From Bacteroidales bacterium (GTDB lineage: Bacteria; Bacteroidota; Bacteroidia; Bacteroidales; UBA932): a stretch of DNA of 64,000 nucleotides. The stretch covers positions 1 through 64,000 of the forward strand of contig JAEETO010000003.1 of assembly GCA_016290385.1 (NCBI GenBank), read 5' to 3'. The notes under the pieces were generated by a model that saw only the letters and a program-made list of their open reading frames with translations, was not told the DNA's origin and searched no databases. Below are positions 1 to 8,785 of the stretch, piece by piece; within the stretch, counting starts at the first letter, position 1, and the number at the start of each line of letters is the position of its first letter. Position numbers and translations under genes: made by a program.

Positions 1-2587
1 GGGCCAGCCGGGCGGCGCGACGGGCTTCCTTGCGGGCCTGGCGTTCCGCTTTGCGGAGGGCGCGCTTCTCGGCGCGGGTCAGCTTTTCGCTGCGCACGAC
101 GGTTTCCGGCGACGCGATATCGACGGTTTCGGCCGGCTTTTCGCGGTCGATGACAGGCTGCTGGTTGTTTTCGACGATAGGCTTGGAGACCTCAACGACG
201 GTGGTGTCGAGATTCCGGGTCAAGCCCGGAATGACGGTCGTGTCGGGCATGACAGTAGTAGTGTCCGTCATGACACCGATGGTATCGACAATTGATCGTA
301 CACCAACGCTGTCGACCACAGGTTGTACAACTTCCTCATCGTCATGCCTGGCTACCCCGATTTTTCCGTCATTCCGGGTACCTATTTCGTCATTCCGGGC
401 ACCTATTTCGTCATTCCGGGCTTGACCCGGAATCTCCAGGGCGGCGATGGAGTCCAAAGCTGCGGCGCGGGCCAGCGAGTCGCGCTCGCGCTCACGGCGC
501 TGCAGCTCGGCCAGCTTGCGCGCATTGATCTGCTCGAAGAGCTCGTACATGTACCCGTCGAAGAACTTGTTCGTCTGCCGATAGAGCGGCTTTTTCAGAT
601 CCACGTACTTCGAGCGCTCCGACACCCGCATCTGACGGTCCGTGATGGAATCACGCCGGGATGGACGCTCGGCGGCACGCCACTCGAAACCCTTGAGCCG
701 CTGCTTCGACATTTCCAACTCACCCACCGGATAGGCGTCGCTCTTGATCGACTCCATGTACAGCAGCCGCTGCGCCGTGCCGTCTTTCAGCGCGGCAGTC
801 ATCGATTTGGCCTCCTTGAGGTTGATGGTCGTGACCACGTCTTCGTCCACCATATAGAAAATAGCCGTCACGCCGCCCAGCGCATCGAAACGATAGATCT
901 TGTTGTCGCGGAACCAGCCCAGCATCTCCGTGCTCTTGATCTGGTTGTAGTGGACGCTGTCCTGTTCGGAGATGATCCAGGCATCGGTGATCATGCTGCC
1001 ACGGTCGAAATTGCCGTTGCGGAAGAGCAGCTGCATGTCTTCGGCGGTGAGCTGGTTACGGACCTCGTTCCAGAGGATGGGGCGCCCGAAGAGCCGGGCG
1101 ATGGAGTCGAGTTCACAGAAAACCATGGAGTCGCATGCGGCCTGGACGTCACTGCGGTACATCTTCACATTGTGCCAGGCATGCACGTATCGTATCGGCG
1201 TCGTATCCAGCACCACGGTATCCTCCATCGCCATGACAGCGGTGCTGTCAGGCATGACGCCGATAGAATCGACCATCGGCTGTACACCAACGCTGTCAAC
1301 GATTGGTCGCACACCGATGCTGTCAACAATCGGCTGAGGACCATCGTCCTCGTCATTCCGGGCTTGACCCGGAATCTTAGGCAGCTTCGCGAGCGAATCC
1401 AATCTTGCCAGCGAATCCCTTTCCGCCTGTTGCTGTTGCTCCACCCATTCCGGCGGAAGCTTGCCCACGGCACGCAACTTCGCGATGCGCTCCTGCTCCC
1501 GCTGCTCGCCTTCCTCAGCCCGTTTCTTCGACAACGCATCGAACAGCATGTCATCGAGCCGCTGCGCCGCTTCCTTGACCTCCTTGTCGGGAATGTCGCA
1601 ACGCGGCACCGTGTACACGAAGAACGAGTCGGCCCGCGCAAAGAGCGTATCGACCACATGGTCCTCATTCTCACCGTAATAGATAATGGCCGGATCGCCC
1701 GTCAGCAGGCCCCGCTGCGAAAGCGAGTCCGTGGCCGGCAGATATTGCATGTGATCGCCCAGATAGACGCTCTTGTTGGTCGTGTCCAGCACCTGGGCGT
1801 TGCGCAGAAGGTCGACGGCGCCGTCCATCTGATGATAATATACTTCGTCGGCCCAGGCATCGTAGGAAGGGTCGAACATGAAGACATGGTTGGTGAAATA
1901 GACCAGCCGCGTCGGGCGGTCGTACCAGCCGGCGTCGGCCCGGAGGAAACCGTCGTCGCGCCACAGGTAGGTATTGCGGCCGAAATGCGCACGCTCCGTC
2001 TCGTTGAAATAGCGCAGCTGGTTGGTCTTGATCTCGATCGAGTCCATGTAGAGCTCCACCTGGTCCTCGAATGAGAAGAGCCCCTCCTTGCCGTCGTAGG
2101 TGCCTTTGCGGCTCTCGATCACGTTGCCGTCCTTGTCTTTCATCGACCCGCCGTACTCGAATACGGCCACGCTGTCCTTGGTGTTGTAGGACAGGCGTTC
2201 TGTGCGCAGCGTGTTGCCATCCTTGTCGAAAAGCTCCACCAGCGTGCCGCGGAACAGGGCCCGGCTTTCATCGATCCAGTAGATCATCTCCTCGCTCTTG
2301 AGCATGGTCTTGTCCTGGATGATCTGCACGTTGCCGAAGGCTTCGATGTAGCGGCTGTCCACGTTCCACGACGCGGAGTCGCACAGAAGATAAGTGTCGT
2401 TGTGGAGGAAACGGGCATGCCCCTTCACCAGGCGGTACTGGGTGCCGTACTGCTCATACTGCTCGGCCCGTTCGGCCTCAAGCAGGCGGAAGACGCTGTC
2501 TTGCGAAGCGGTCTGGCTGAAAAGCGGCGCGCTGCCGCCCAAAATGAGCAGCAGCACCGCCAGCAGCATCCGTCGTCCCGCCTTCAT
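1..2587 (-). CDS. OstA-like LPS-transport family protein (3' end outside window)
   Basis: The reading frame opens at the ATG at 2587 and runs without a stop to the left window edge, giving at least 862 residues. An N-terminal hydrophobic signal sequence ending near FSQ is followed by repeated short beta-rich units (LCDS, YIEAFGNVQI, LRTERLSYN) typical of the OstA/LptA-LptD N-terminal fold, which carries LPS through the periplasm. The second half alternates more OstA-type sequence with charged low-complexity linkers rich in RRERERDSLAR. Those linkers carry in-frame palindromic elements (IPGQARND, VIPGLTRNL) and 9-residue tandem repeats. It starts 3 bp after the prolyl isomerase gene, and isomerase plus OstA is a sensible outer-membrane-biogenesis pair. 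Family assignment comes from pattern and neighbourhood, not a profile search. The inserts make it longer than I would expect for this family. Confidence 0.75.
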   Translation of the reverse strand, partial: MKAGRRMLLAVLLLILGGSAPLFSQTASQDSVFRLLEAERAEQYEQYGTQYRLVKGHARFLHNDTYLLCDSASWNVDSRYIEAFGNVQIIQDKTMLKSEEMIYWIDESRALFRGTLVELFDKDGNTLRTERLSYNTKDSVAVFEYGGSMKDKDGNVIESRKGTYDGKEGLFSFEDQVELYMDSIEIKTNQLRYFNETERAHFGRNTYLWRDDGFLRADAGWYDRPTRLVYFTNHVFMFDPSYDAWADEVYYHQMDGAVDLLRNAQVLDTTNKSVYLGDHMQYLPATDSLSQRGLLTGDPAIIYYGENEDHVVDTLFARADSFFVYTVPRCDIPDKEVKEAAQRLDDMLFDALSKKRAEEGEQREQERIAKLRAVGKLPPEWVEQQQQAERDSLARLDSLAKLPKIPGQARNDEDDGPQPIVDSIGVRPIVDSVGVQPMVDSIGVMPDSTAVMAMEDTVVLDTTPIRYVHAWHNVKMYRSDVQAACDSMVFCELDSIARLFGRPILWNEVRNQLTAEDMQLLFRNGNFDRGSMITDAWIISEQDSVHYNQIKSTEMLGWFRDNKIYRFDALGGVTAIFYMVDEDVVTTINLKEAKSMTAALKDGTAQRLLYMESIKSDAYPVGELEMSKQRLKGFEWRAAERPSRRDSITDRQMRVSERSKYVDLKKPLYRQTNKFFDGYMYELFEQINARKLAELQRRERERDSLARAAALDSIAALEIPGQARNDEIGARNDEIGTRNDGKIGVARHDDEEVVQPVVDSVGVRSIVDTIGVMTDTTTVMPDTTVIPGLTRNLDTTVVEVSKPIVENNQQPVIDREKPAETVDIASPETVVRSEKLTRAEKRALRKAERQARKEARRAARLA
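211..235. repeat. Palindromic element copy inside the OstA-like gene
   Basis: An 8-bp stem ATTCCGGG/CCCGGAAT with loop TCAAG. On the coding (minus) strand it is read in frame as VIPGLTRNL, at residues about 785-792 of the OstA-like protein. Its orientation is opposite to the other copies in this gene. Confidence 0.9.
276..329. repeat. 27-bp tandem repeat, two units, in the OstA-like gene
   Basis: Two adjacent 27-bp units (276-302 and 303-329) encode nine residues each, of the pattern V-V-D-S/T-x-G-V. The same 27-bp unit occurs three times at 1260-1340 in the same gene, also next to a palindromic element. Confidence 0.85.
341..435. repeat. Array of one full and three half palindromic elements in the OstA-like gene
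   Basis: Half units begin at 341 (degenerate), 368 and 389, and a complete palindrome spans 410-435. Spacings are 27, 21 and 21 bp, all multiples of three, so the array is translated as IPGQARND, EIGARND, EIGTRND and a degenerate IGVARHD without a frame change. Confidence 0.9.
1260..1340. repeat. 27-bp tandem repeat, three units, in the OstA-like gene
   Basis: Units at 1260-1286, 1287-1313 and 1314-1340 encode a PIVDSVGV-type nonapeptide three times. Eleven bases further on lies a complete palindromic element (1352-1377), the same composite arrangement as at 276-435. Confidence 0.9.
1352..1377. repeat. Palindromic element copy inside the OstA-like gene
   Basis: Complete 26-bp copy starting GTCATTCCGGG and ending CCGGAATCT, read in frame on the minus strand as IPGQARND at residues about 404-412. 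Confidence 0.9.
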
Positions 2588-2590
2588 GCG

Positions 2591-3949
2591 TTATTTCACC
2601 CAGCCTTTCCGTTCAAAATCGCAGCCCTGGAACATCGGATCGATGACGATGTAGGTACTCTTCTGTTTCTCGATGATGAAGTCCTCGATGGCTTTCATCG
2701 CATTCTTGTTGTTGACCTCGTCGATCAGGGTGCTGTAATCGTCCTGGTAGTTGGCCGTATGGGCCGGAAGGATTTTCTCCAGATAAAGAATCTTGTAGAT
2801 GGTATTGCCGTTACGGCCTTCGTTGTCGAGCGACTCGAAAGGCTCGGAGATGTCGCCCTCCTTCATGTTGCGCAGGACGTTGTAGTCGTTGGGCTTGAGC
2901 TGGTCTTTCTCGAAATACGAAGAACCGGTGTACTCGTCGGCCATCAGGCCGCCGTTGGTGGCGCTGTGGCGCTCCTCGGAGAACATGCGGGCGGCGTCGA
3001 AGAATGACAACGTGTCGCCGAGCACGAGGTTGCGGATGCTGTCGAGCTTGTGAAAGGCGCGCTCCCGGTCCTCGGAGGTGTACTGGGGCTTGATGAGGAT
3101 GTGACGGGCGTTGAACTTGTCGCCGTCGCGCTCGATGAGCTGGATGATATGGAATCCGTCGGGGGTCTCGACGACCTGCGACACCTGCCCCACCTTGAGC
3201 GACATGGCGGCATCGGAGAAGGCGGGCCAGAACACGGAACGCGAGGCCATGCCCAGTTCACCGCCCTTGTTCATGCTGCCGGGATCCTGCGAATAGAGGC
3301 GGGCCAGCGTCGAGAACTTCTCGCCATTGACGACGCGTTCGCGCAGGCCCACGAGGCGCTCCTTCACAGCCAGTTCCGCCGCTTCTCGGTCGGGATACAG
3401 GCCGATCTGGCGGATCCGGTACTTGGTGCTGACCATCGGCAGGTCTTCCACCGGAGTCTCCTCGCAATATTTCTTGATGTCGCGAGGCGTAAGTTTCGGG
3501 GTATTGGAGGCCACGTTGCGCTGCATCTCCTGGATGAGCGACTGGTCGGACATCACGGACCGCCACTCCTGGCGCAGCTTGTACAGGGGCTTGCCGAAAT
3601 ATTCCTCCATCTTCTGCTCGCCGCCCAGGGTCGTCATGACTTCGTTCATGCGCTGGTCGAGCATGGCCGACACCTGCGCATCGTTGACCGTCAGGGAGTC
3701 GAACTTGGCCTGGGTCAGGAAAAGTTTGGAAACGAGGAAATTTTCGAGGATTTCGCAGCGGGCGGTCTTGTCGACCACCAGGCCGCGGGCACGCATCATC
3801 TGTGCTTCCGATTCGATGTCCGAGAGCATCACGATGTCGTTGCCGATCAGGGCCACCGACTTGTCGATCACGCCGTCGTATTTCTGGGCGGCTGCCGGCG
3901 CCAGGCTCAGGATCAGGACCGTCACGGCCCAAACTATCTTATTCATCAT
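2591..3949 (-). CDS. SurA-like periplasmic peptidylprolyl isomerase
   Basis: A 452-residue secreted foldase with a signal peptide (MMNKIVWAVTVLILS, cleaved after AAAQ), an N-terminal SurA-type chaperone region and two parvulin (PpiC) domains at about residues 170-270 and 275-380. Visible parvulin signatures are FSTLARLYSQDP, GGELG and ETPDGFHIIQL in the first domain and ARHILIKP and FFDAARMFSEE in the second. It should help outer-membrane proteins to fold in the periplasm. The ATG at 3949 is chosen over a TTG 45 bp upstream because it gives a clean signal peptide and follows an A/G-rich stretch. guaB ends 48 bp upstream, and the OstA-like gene begins 3 bp downstream, so the two envelope genes are probably co-transcribed. 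Confidence 0.85.
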   Translation of the reverse strand: MMNKIVWAVTVLILSLAPAAAQKYDGVIDKSVALIGNDIVMLSDIESEAQMMRARGLVVDKTARCEILENFLVSKLFLTQAKFDSLTVNDAQVSAMLDQRMNEVMTTLGGEQKMEEYFGKPLYKLRQEWRSVMSDQSLIQEMQRNVASNTPKLTPRDIKKYCEETPVEDLPMVSTKYRIRQIGLYPDREAAELAVKERLVGLRERVVNGEKFSTLARLYSQDPGSMNKGGELGMASRSVFWPAFSDAAMSLKVGQVSQVVETPDGFHIIQLIERDGDKFNARHILIKPQYTSEDRERAFHKLDSIRNLVLGDTLSFFDAARMFSEERHSATNGGLMADEYTGSSYFEKDQLKPNDYNVLRNMKEGDISEPFESLDNEGRNGNTIYKILYLEKILPAHTANYQDDYSTLIDEVNNKNAMKAIEDFIIEKQKSTYIVIDPMFQGCDFERKGWVK

Positions 3950-3997
3950 TGCTTTTTTTCTCACGGGTGAAAGGTAGAGCAACTCTCGCGCCAAACC

Positions 3998-5464
3998 CTA
4001 GCGCGTAGAGTAGTTCGGAGCTTCGCGCGTGATCGTCACGTCGTGCGGATGGCTTTCCACCATGCCGGCAGCTGTGATTTTCACGAACTTGGCTTCGCGC
4101 AGCGCGGCCAGGTCGGGCGCGCCGCAATAACCCATGCCGGCGCGCAGGCCGCCCACCAGCTGGTAGATCACCTCGGCGAGCGTTCCCTTGTACGGCACCT
4201 GGGCCACGATGCCCTCGGGCACGAGTTTCTTGATGTCTTCTTCCATGTCCTGGAAGTAGCGGTCCTTCGAGCCTTTCTGCATGGCTTCGAGCGAACCCAT
4301 GCCGCGGTAGGACTTGAACTTGCGGCCGTTGAGGATGATGGCCTCGCCGGGGGCTTCCTCCACGCCGGCGAAGAGCGAACCGGCCATGATGGTGCTGGCG
4401 CCGGCCGCCAGGGCCTTGACGATATCGCCCGAGTAGCGGATGCCGCCGTCGGCAATCACCGGGATGCCGCTGCCCTTGAGGGCTTCGGATGTGTTCATAA
4501 CGGCGGTCAACTGCGGCACGCCGATACCGGCGATGATGCGGGTGGTGCAGATGGAACCGGGGCCGATGCCCACTTTCACGGCGTCCACGCCGCATTCTTT
4601 TAGGGCGAGGGCCGCTTCGGCGGTGGCGATGTTGCCGGCCACGATCTGCAGGTCGGGGAAGGCGGCGCGGATCTTCTTGATGGTCTTGAGCACGCCCAGG
4701 CTGTGGCCGTGTGCCGTGTCGAGCACGACGGCATCGACCTGTGCACTCATCAGGCACTCCACGTCTTCGAGGCTGTGGGAATTGATGCCTACGGCGGCGG
4801 CGACGCGGAGACGGCCGAGGCTGTCTTTGCTGGCCTTCGGGTTGTCCTTGAGCTTGATGATGTCGCGATAGGTGATCAGGCCGGCCAGGCGTCCGTCGGC
4901 ATCGACCACGGGGAGTTTCTCTATGCGGTGCTTACGCAGCACTTCCGTGGCTTCGGGGATCGTGGTAGAAGGTCCGACGGTGATCAGGTGCTCGCTGGTC
5001 ATCACGTTCTTGATCGGGGTTTCGGGCTGCTCCTGAAAACGGAGGTCGCGGTTGGTGACGATGCCGATCAGGTGCCGGCCTGCGTCGACCACCGGGATGC
5101 CGCCAATGTGGTTCTGCGCCATCAGCCGCAGGGCGTCGCCCACGGTCGCATTGACGTCGATGGTCACCGGGTCGTAGATCATGCCGTTCTCGGCGCGTTT
5201 GACCTTGCGCACATGCTCCATCTGCATCTCGATCGGCATGTTCTTGTGGATCACGCCCATACCGCCCTCGCGGGCGATGGCGATGGCCAGGTTGGCATCG
5301 GTCACGGTATCCATGGCGGCCGAGACGATCGGCACCTGGAGCGGGATTTCGCGGGTAAAGCGGGTCTGGATGTCCACTTCACGGGGAAGGACTTCGGAAC
5401 GGGCAGGAATGAGCAGCACGTCGTCGTACGTCAGTCCCTCCATGATGATCTTGTCGGTATTCAT
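3998..5464 (-). CDS. guaB: Inosine-5'-monophosphate dehydrogenase
   Basis: A cytosolic 488-residue enzyme oxidising IMP to XMP with NAD+, the committed step of guanine nucleotide synthesis. The catalytic loop GPGSICTTR with active-site Cys306 is intact, as are the substrate motifs [19 protein letters not shown] and the late RGMGS flap. Two CBS domains occupy about residues 95-205 in the usual place inside the barrel. Length is normal for the bacterial enzyme. It has its own -7 box 27 bp upstream of the ATG and is followed after 48 bp by the SurA-like gene. Confidence 0.97.
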   Translation of the reverse strand: MNTDKIIMEGLTYDDVLLIPARSEVLPREVDIQTRFTREIPLQVPIVSAAMDTVTDANLAIAIAREGGMGVIHKNMPIEMQMEHVRKVKRAENGMIYDPVTIDVNATVGDALRLMAQNHIGGIPVVDAGRHLIGIVTNRDLRFQEQPETPIKNVMTSEHLITVGPSTTIPEATEVLRKHRIEKLPVVDADGRLAGLITYRDIIKLKDNPKASKDSLGRLRVAAAVGINSHSLEDVECLMSAQVDAVVLDTAHGHSLGVLKTIKKIRAAFPDLQIVAGNIATAEAALALKECGVDAVKVGIGPGSICTTRIIAGIGVPQLTAVMNTSEALKGSGIPVIADGGIRYSGDIVKALAAGASTIMAGSLFAGVEEAPGEAIILNGRKFKSYRGMGSLEAMQKGSKDRYFQDMEEDIKKLVPEGIVAQVPYKGTLAEVIYQLVGGLRAGMGYCGAPDLAALREAKFVKITAAGMVESHPHDVTITREAPNYSTR

Positions 5465-5490
5465 AAGGCGCAGAAACAGGTATATTTTGG

Positions 5491-5498
5491 CAAATATA
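5491..5498 (-). promoter_or_regulatory. Bacteroidota -7 box upstream of guaB
   Basis: TATATTTG on the minus strand matches TAnnTTTG, with the ATG 27 bp downstream. The box is one arm of a 7-bp inverted repeat (5481-5498, TATATTT-TGGC-AAATATA). The -33 position holds only a weak GTTC. Confidence 0.5.
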
Positions 5499-5530
5499 CG
5501 AATTATTCTGTCAACTTGAACAGTTCCGCC

Positions 5531-8500
5531 CTACTCGTATGTGACGGTCCAGCCGGCCGGGCAGATGGCGCCCCAGGTAGAATACCAGTTAACAGCATTC
5601 TGGATCGAAGTGTTCAGAATGATTACTCCATTGGACGCGACGCCATCGCACCAACCGCTCTCACCACTCTTTTGAAACACGTTGGCAATCCAGTTTGTTC
5701 CGAGCATCTTAATGTGGTTCAACTTACTGCAGCCAAAAAACATTCGCTGGTAGGCTCCGGTGACAAGCTTCGTAGCTGTGAGGTCAGGCGCGTACTCCAG
5801 GGATGTGCAGTTGTAGAACATGTTGCGGTAGCAGGTATTGCCCAAGTTCGTGGCCGGCAGGAACTGAGGACCACGCACCAATTCGGTGCAACTGTCGAAC
5901 ATCGACTTATATTCATCGGTACTGAGAGACTTCATCGGCAGCACAAGGTCGTATGCATCGATAAGACCCGTTTGCGCTTTGAAGAAATCTACAAACGTGT
6001 CTCCAGTTACCGTCTCGCCGTGCGTGGGATAATCGTCACCGACCATGAGCGAGGCAAAGTTCCCGCCCACTTTGAACCGACCTCCTGTGGCAGAGAACGC
6101 ACCGGTAACTTTCCATGTCTTTTTCGATGTCTTACTGCCGGCCTTGAAACTGACCTTCTGACCCGCAGTAAGAGGTATGGGTAAATTCTGGGTGTAAGAA
6201 GTCCATATCCCGTCATCAATCTTATATTGGAGTCCTTCGTAGTTCAGTTTGACGGTGCAATTATCAACGGCTTCGACCCAGAAGTGATTGTCAGGGACGA
6301 TATAAGGCTCAACGTTTTGGAAGGAAACGCTCGCCTTGTAACAATGTTCGTTATAGACCCAGATGGTCGTGGCACTTTGGACCTCAGTAGTCTTAAAGTA
6401 ACAGTAGAAAGTACGCACTTTCCCGTTTGTGGGCAGGTTCGCATATTCATTCCAGGTCAGTGTCCTGATGAAGTGAAAAGCGTCTGTATCTTTGAATTCA
6501 GCTTGGTCCGTAGCAATCGAAGGCCCAGAAACGACAGGCATATCCATATTCTTTGAGACGTCTGGACTGATGGTCATGGCCTCAGGCTCAACGATGAATT
6601 CCAACGGGAACATGGATTCCGGCAATTCCGAATTAATGGTTACCGCCAGGGTAACGGGCGTTCCTTCGACAGTAAAAACAGGGTCTGTACAAGTAAGCGT
6701 CAGCGGTATCTTGTTTTCGTAGGATTTCCAGCCCTTGTTGAAATACTCATTATAGACCCAGATGGTCGTGGCGTTAACGTCTCTGTTGGACTTAAAATAG
6801 CAGTGGAATGTTCGCTGCCCGTCGTCGTTCACATCAAGGCTCAAAAACTCATCCCATGTGAGTGTCCTGAGAAAGTAGAAAGCCGGGGTATCTTTAAAAG
6901 CTGATTCTGTCGTGGCTATCGAACGCCCGGAAACGACAGGCATATTGATATCTCTCCCTGTGTCCGGTGTCAGTGTCCGGGCCTCAGGCTCGACGATGAA
7001 TTCCAGCGGGAACATGGATTCCGGCAGTTCTTTAGGAATGTTTATACCTACGTCAATGGAAGTATTCGTGGTAAGTGGAACAGGATCGGTGCATGTGACC
7101 GTCAGGGGCTGCTTGTTCTGCAGCGTGATTTCCACCTCCCGGTACAGGCGCAGGTCCTGGGGGTTGCCGGGGTTGTGGCCGGTAATCTTGATCTTCTGGG
7201 TCTTGGTCACGTCCAGCGGTTCAACTGTGTTGAAACGAATGGTTCTGATTCCTTCCACACCGCCCACCGTGGCCGCCTCGGGAAAAAAGAAACCTCTTGT
7301 AGGAACACGGTTTTCGTTGTCGTCATAGAGGATGAGTATGTCGTCGGAACCGTCAGTCATGGGCTCCAATTCCACCCTCACGGCAACGGTGCTAGTATTA
7401 GGCACGTCCGAATTCACGCTGTTGAAAAAACGTGCATACAATTCATAGTAGCCTTCTTCCGCCGGACCACTGTAGGTCCTGGTCATGAAGGGCTCCACCA
7501 CGAGGCGGGTTGTGCCGTTGGAGATGTCGGAAAGATGACGCATGGAAACATCGGCCGATATGTCTTCCGCGCCCGAAGAATTGACGGCTGCATCAGGGGT
7601 GAGAACGCCTTCGGAGGATATTCTGTGCACCTGGATGTTATAGTAGAAATTCCTGTAAATGGGGTAGTACTTGTAGACAGTCTGGGTGCCTTCTGCCTTG
7701 GACTCCATCAGGTCGATGCGATAGTAGTACCAATTGTCGTCGTCTTCAAATTTACCGCATACTATGATGAACGTGGGGCCGATCTTGTCTGTAGGAACGC
7801 CGCGCTCATAGATGTAGAAGCCGCGCTCGGTGTCGTTCGGGTCGTAAAGGACGACTCGGCCTTCGCTGGTGGAAGGATCCTCGAACTCGGAAGCGGGAGG
7901 CACAAAGTCGTTCAGTGCGACGCCGGCCGGCATGTTGCCGAGGTAGTTGATGCTCTCTTCCAGCTGTTCGAAGCTGCTTTTTTCATAACCGCTGAGCCGA
8001 TAGCCGGAGGGCGGATTGAAATCAAAACGTTGCTCCGCAACTGGCTCGTTGCTACGGTACGGCACCACGGATCCCCTTTCAGGATAGAAAATCACAGCGT
8101 AGCTATGCAGCAGGAAATTGTCTGAGGCGTTGGTCACATGGATCTTGGCGAAGTTCCTGATGAGCGGGATGTACTGGAAAAAACCCTGGGTTTCATCGTC
8201 CGGAACATAGCACCCGTCCTGCTTCATCGGCTTCTGGGTGTTGGGGTCGATCTTGGCCTTGATGTGCGGCACGTACAGTTTTTGCCAATAGGCCTGCTTG
8301 TTGTTGTAGGACAGCAGTCCCGGAAGGTTCTGGTAGGAGTAGGAACCGGTGATCAGCTGGTTCTCGTCCACGTTGCCCAGGATATGGATGGTGCGACCGA
8401 AGTCGGATATTTCCAGCTGGACCTTGAATCGATACAGCGTGGTGTGCCTGTCTCCTCCGGAAAGGGGATAGTATTCCTGTGGAATTTCATAATCCGGAAT

Positions 8501-8785
8501 GCTATCCAACAGTGTAGCCTTCCTTATGTATTTAATGCTCTGGCTGCTGCCGCAGACGACCAGGTATATCTTGTCCGGGTCCAGGTAAGGCGTGCCGGTG
8601 ATGTTGCCGTCGCCGTCTTCCAGCGACTTGGTGGCAGGAAGCACGGGAATGTCTGGCACGGAGAAGGTGATGGTCACGGGAGCGCCTTCGAGAGAGCCAT
8701 CCACAGCCGAGCCACCCTGCTCAAGCTCAGCCATGCAGGACACCGTCATGAGGAGTGCGATAAAGTATACGATCAACTTTCTCAT
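5531..8785 (-). CDS. Fimbrial tip-like lipoprotein, DUF4906 type with BspA-like C-terminus
   Basis: A 1084-residue predicted lipoprotein with lipobox Cys17 and the TK motif at residues 52-53 shared by the other fimbrillins of this operon. The first half resembles DUF4906 proteins found at the end of Bacteroides fimbrial operons. Two ~130-residue units (about 560-690 and 697-825) repeat, each opening with PLTxTCTDPV and sharing LPESMFPLEFIVEPEA and TTIWVYNE. The C-terminus has three MFxxCTxL-type units like DUF285/BspA surface proteins. The likely role is distal adhesin. The ATG at 8785 overlaps the upstream stop (ATGA), which suggests translational coupling; a GTG 42 bp upstream is rejected. 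It is the last gene of the operon. Confidence 0.75.
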   Translation of the reverse strand: MRKLIVYFIALLMTVSCMAELEQGGSAVDGSLEGAPVTITFSVPDIPVLPATKSLEDGDGNITGTPYLDPDKIYLVVCGSSQSIKYIRKATLLDSIPDYEIPQEYYPLSGGDRHTTLYRFKVQLEISDFGRTIHILGNVDENQLITGSYSYQNLPGLLSYNNKQAYWQKLYVPHIKAKIDPNTQKPMKQDGCYVPDDETQGFFQYIPLIRNFAKIHVTNASDNFLLHSYAVIFYPERGSVVPYRSNEPVAEQRFDFNPPSGYRLSGYEKSSFEQLEESINYLGNMPAGVALNDFVPPASEFEDPSTSEGRVVLYDPNDTERGFYIYERGVPTDKIGPTFIIVCGKFEDDDNWYYYRIDLMESKAEGTQTVYKYYPIYRNFYYNIQVHRISSEGVLTPDAAVNSSGAEDISADVSMRHLSDISNGTTRLVVEPFMTRTYSGPAEEGYYELYARFFNSVNSDVPNTSTVAVRVELEPMTDGSDDILILYDDNENRVPTRGFFFPEAATVGGVEGIRTIRFNTVEPLDVTKTQKIKITGHNPGNPQDLRLYREVEITLQNKQPLTVTCTDPVPLTTNTSIDVGINIPKELPESMFPLEFIVEPEARTLTPDTGRDINMPVVSGRSIATTESAFKDTPAFYFLRTLTWDEFLSLDVNDDGQRTFHCYFKSNRDVNATTIWVYNEYFNKGWKSYENKIPLTLTCTDPVFTVEGTPVTLAVTINSELPESMFPLEFIVEPEAMTISPDVSKNMDMPVVSGPSIATDQAEFKDTDAFHFIRTLTWNEYANLPTNGKVRTFYCYFKTTEVQSATTIWVYNEHCYKASVSFQNVEPYIVPDNHFWVEAVDNCTVKLNYEGLQYKIDDGIWTSYTQNLPIPLTAGQKVSFKAGSKTSKKTWKVTGAFSATGGRFKVGGNFASLMVGDDYPTHGETVTGDTFVDFFKAQTGLIDAYDLVLPMKSLSTDEYKSMFDSCTELVRGPQFLPATNLGNTCYRNMFYNCTSLEYAPDLTATKLVTGAYQRMFFGCSKLNHIKMLGTNWIANVFQKSGESGWCDGVASNGVIILNTSIQNAVNWYSTWGAICPAGWTVTYE

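Noticed and set aside
211-1377. OstA-like gene as a frameshifted pseudogene
   Set aside because: Despite several inserts, the frame stays open from 2587 to the window edge and each insert keeps the frame, so decay is not supported.
323-2074. 583-codon plus-strand reading frame
   Set aside because: It is antisense to the OstA-like gene, which runs from 2587 to the left edge with a signal peptide; the plus frame has no recognisable domain and is a GC-rich shadow.
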